The notes under the pieces are model-generated. The model was not told the DNA's origin. It made no database searches and saw only the letters and a list, made by a program, of their open reading frames with translations. The position numbers and the translations under genes were made by a program. DNA of 64,000 bases from an uncultured Victivallales bacterium (GTDB taxonomy: Bacteria > Verrucomicrobiota > Lentisphaeria > Victivallales > UBA1829): contig CALXRL010000012.1 in NCBI GenBank assembly GCA_944390735.1, forward strand, positions 1 through 64,000, read 5' to 3'. This document shows positions 63,287 to 64,000 of the stretch, one piece after another (within the stretch, counting starts at the first letter, position 1; each line of letters begins with the position of its first letter).

Positions 63287-64000
63287 TTAGCGTTTTTCGA
63301 TTGCGTGGAACTTGCATGCCATGAAGCAGACGCCGCACTTGATGCAGCGGTTCTGATCGATCAGATGGCGTTCGCGGCGCTCTCCCGTGATGCAGTTCAC
63401 CGGGCAGCGCTGGAGGCAGAGTCCGCAGCCGACACAGCGGTCTGTCACTTCGTAATGGATCAGCTTGGTACAGGCGCCCGCCGGACAGCGCGACTCCTGA
63501 ACGTGGGCAAGATACTCGTCCTCGAAATTGCTCATGGTGGAGAGAACCGGGTTCGGCGCGGTCTGTCCGAGTCCGCAGAGCGCGGTGTCCTTGATGGTCG
63601 CGGAGAGCATTTTCAGCTTGTTGATGGTATCCATCGTTCCGCGGCCGGAGGTGATCTCCTCCAGCAGCTCGTACATGCGGCGGTTGCCGACGCGGCAGGG
63701 GGTGCACTTGCCGCAGGATTCGTCCAGCGTGAACTCCAGGAAGAATTTGGCGATGTTGACCATGCAGTCGTCTTCATCCATGACGATCATTCCGCCGGAA
63801 CCCATCATCGAGCCGATGGCTTTCAGCGCCTCGTAGTCGATCGGGAGATCCAGATTTTTCGCCGTGATGCAGCCTCCGGAGGGTCCGCCCGTCTGAACGG
63901 CCTTGAACTGGCGGCCGTTTTTGATGCCGTCGCCGATTTCATAGATGATCTTGCGCAGGGTGGTTCCCATCGGGACTTCGGCAAGTCCGACCTTCGAGAT
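63287..64000 (-). CDS. hydB: NADH-hydrogenase HydB/NuoF-like subunit, 5' end missing
   Basis: The gene continues beyond the window edge; 238 codons are visible. They cover the end of the FMN/NADH-binding NuoF-like domain ([10 protein letters not shown]), the SLBB-type region, the 4Fe-4S site [10 protein letters not shown], and a C-terminal pair of ferredoxin clusters ([22 protein letters not shown]). This tail is typical of HydB in NADH-linked hydrogenases, not NuoF of complex I. It passes electrons between NADH, flavin and HydA. Confidence 0.93.
   Translation of the reverse strand: MSKVGLAEVPMGTTLRKIIYEIGDGIKNGRQFKAVQTGGPSGGCITAKNLDLPIDYEALKAIGSMMGSGGMIVMDEDDCMVNIAKFFLEFTLDESCGKCTPCRVGNRRMYELLEEITSGRGTMDTINKLKMLSATIKDTALCGLGQTAPNPVLSTMSNFEDEYLAHVQESRCPAGACTKLIHYEVTDRCVGCGLCLQRCPVNCITGERRERHLIDQNRCIKCGVCFMACKFHAIEKR

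Noticed and set aside
1..64000. CRISPR arrays, insertion sequences, prophage genes, tRNA and rRNA genes
   Set aside because: I saw no regularly spaced repeats, transposase or integrase genes, phage structural genes or tRNA-like cloverleafs in the intergenic regions.

Overview
The window looks like chromosomal DNA of an obligately anaerobic, polysaccharide-degrading bacterium of the PVC superphylum, most likely Lentisphaerota (Victivallis-like). This is an inference. The signs are: pseudopilin-like proteins with an [13 protein letters not shown] N-terminus and an H-x-DG motif; very large secreted glycosidases; [FeFe]-hydrogenase and glycyl-radical enzymes; an ECF sigma factor/serine-threonine kinase/ankyrin signalling cluster; and high-GC coding DNA with AT-rich sigma-70-like promoters, several with 17-base spacers.

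Layout. 1-620 has no convincing gene. 621-1190 is a small methyltransferase. 1676-9265 (minus) is carbohydrate unit 1: GntR/LacI-type regulator, pseudopilin, GH71-like hydrolase, GH42-like hydrolase. 9401-13425 (minus) is a tightly overlapping housekeeping operon, proA-bioH-bioC-mtaB. 13531-15896 is a PocR/AraC regulator divergent from an FAD oxidoreductase. 16051-18032 is argH plus a small secreted protein. 18016-22038 is an AraC regulator divergent from an SDR dehydrogenase and a glycyl-radical enzyme. 22032-26451 (minus) is a signalling cluster: Ser/Thr kinase with ankyrin repeats, ECF sigma factor, zinc-finger putative anti-sigma, membrane ankyrin protein. 26582-30837 (minus) holds a DUF89 phosphatase, then pyrH-frr-GT39 glycosyltransferase. 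31014-34566 (minus) is a complete transcription unit, with promoter and terminator, for a PHP protein, a TIM-barrel isomerase, a pseudopilin and a GH16. 34755-40588 holds an AraC regulator, a DUF6786-like protein, nudC, an MFS transporter and a two-domain SGNH/alpha-beta hydrolase. 40934-46069 (plus) is carbohydrate unit 2: regulator, pseudopilin, frameshifted GH-A glycosidase. 46245-52393 (minus) is single-domain purH, recD2, GSCFA, asnB. 52517-54212 (plus) is tmk-holB. 54352-61288 (minus) is carbohydrate unit 3: GntR-SBP regulator, pseudopilin, stand-alone N-domain protein, 1324-aa glycosidase. 61522-64000 (minus) is HydA and the 3' part of HydB.

The most interesting pattern is a cassette seen three times: a GntR-type regulator with its own ligand domain, then a pseudopilin, then one or two giant Sec-signal glycosidases, each gene 13-35 bases from the next. 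A fourth pseudopilin-glycosidase pair (GH16) sits in another operon. All four pseudopilins lack the glycine normally required just before the prepilin peptidase cut, and units 1 and 3 share a nearly identical 21-base promoter segment. I read this as dedicated pseudopilin-glycosidase pairing under substrate-specific control, possibly a secretion or surface-display system; that function is inference.
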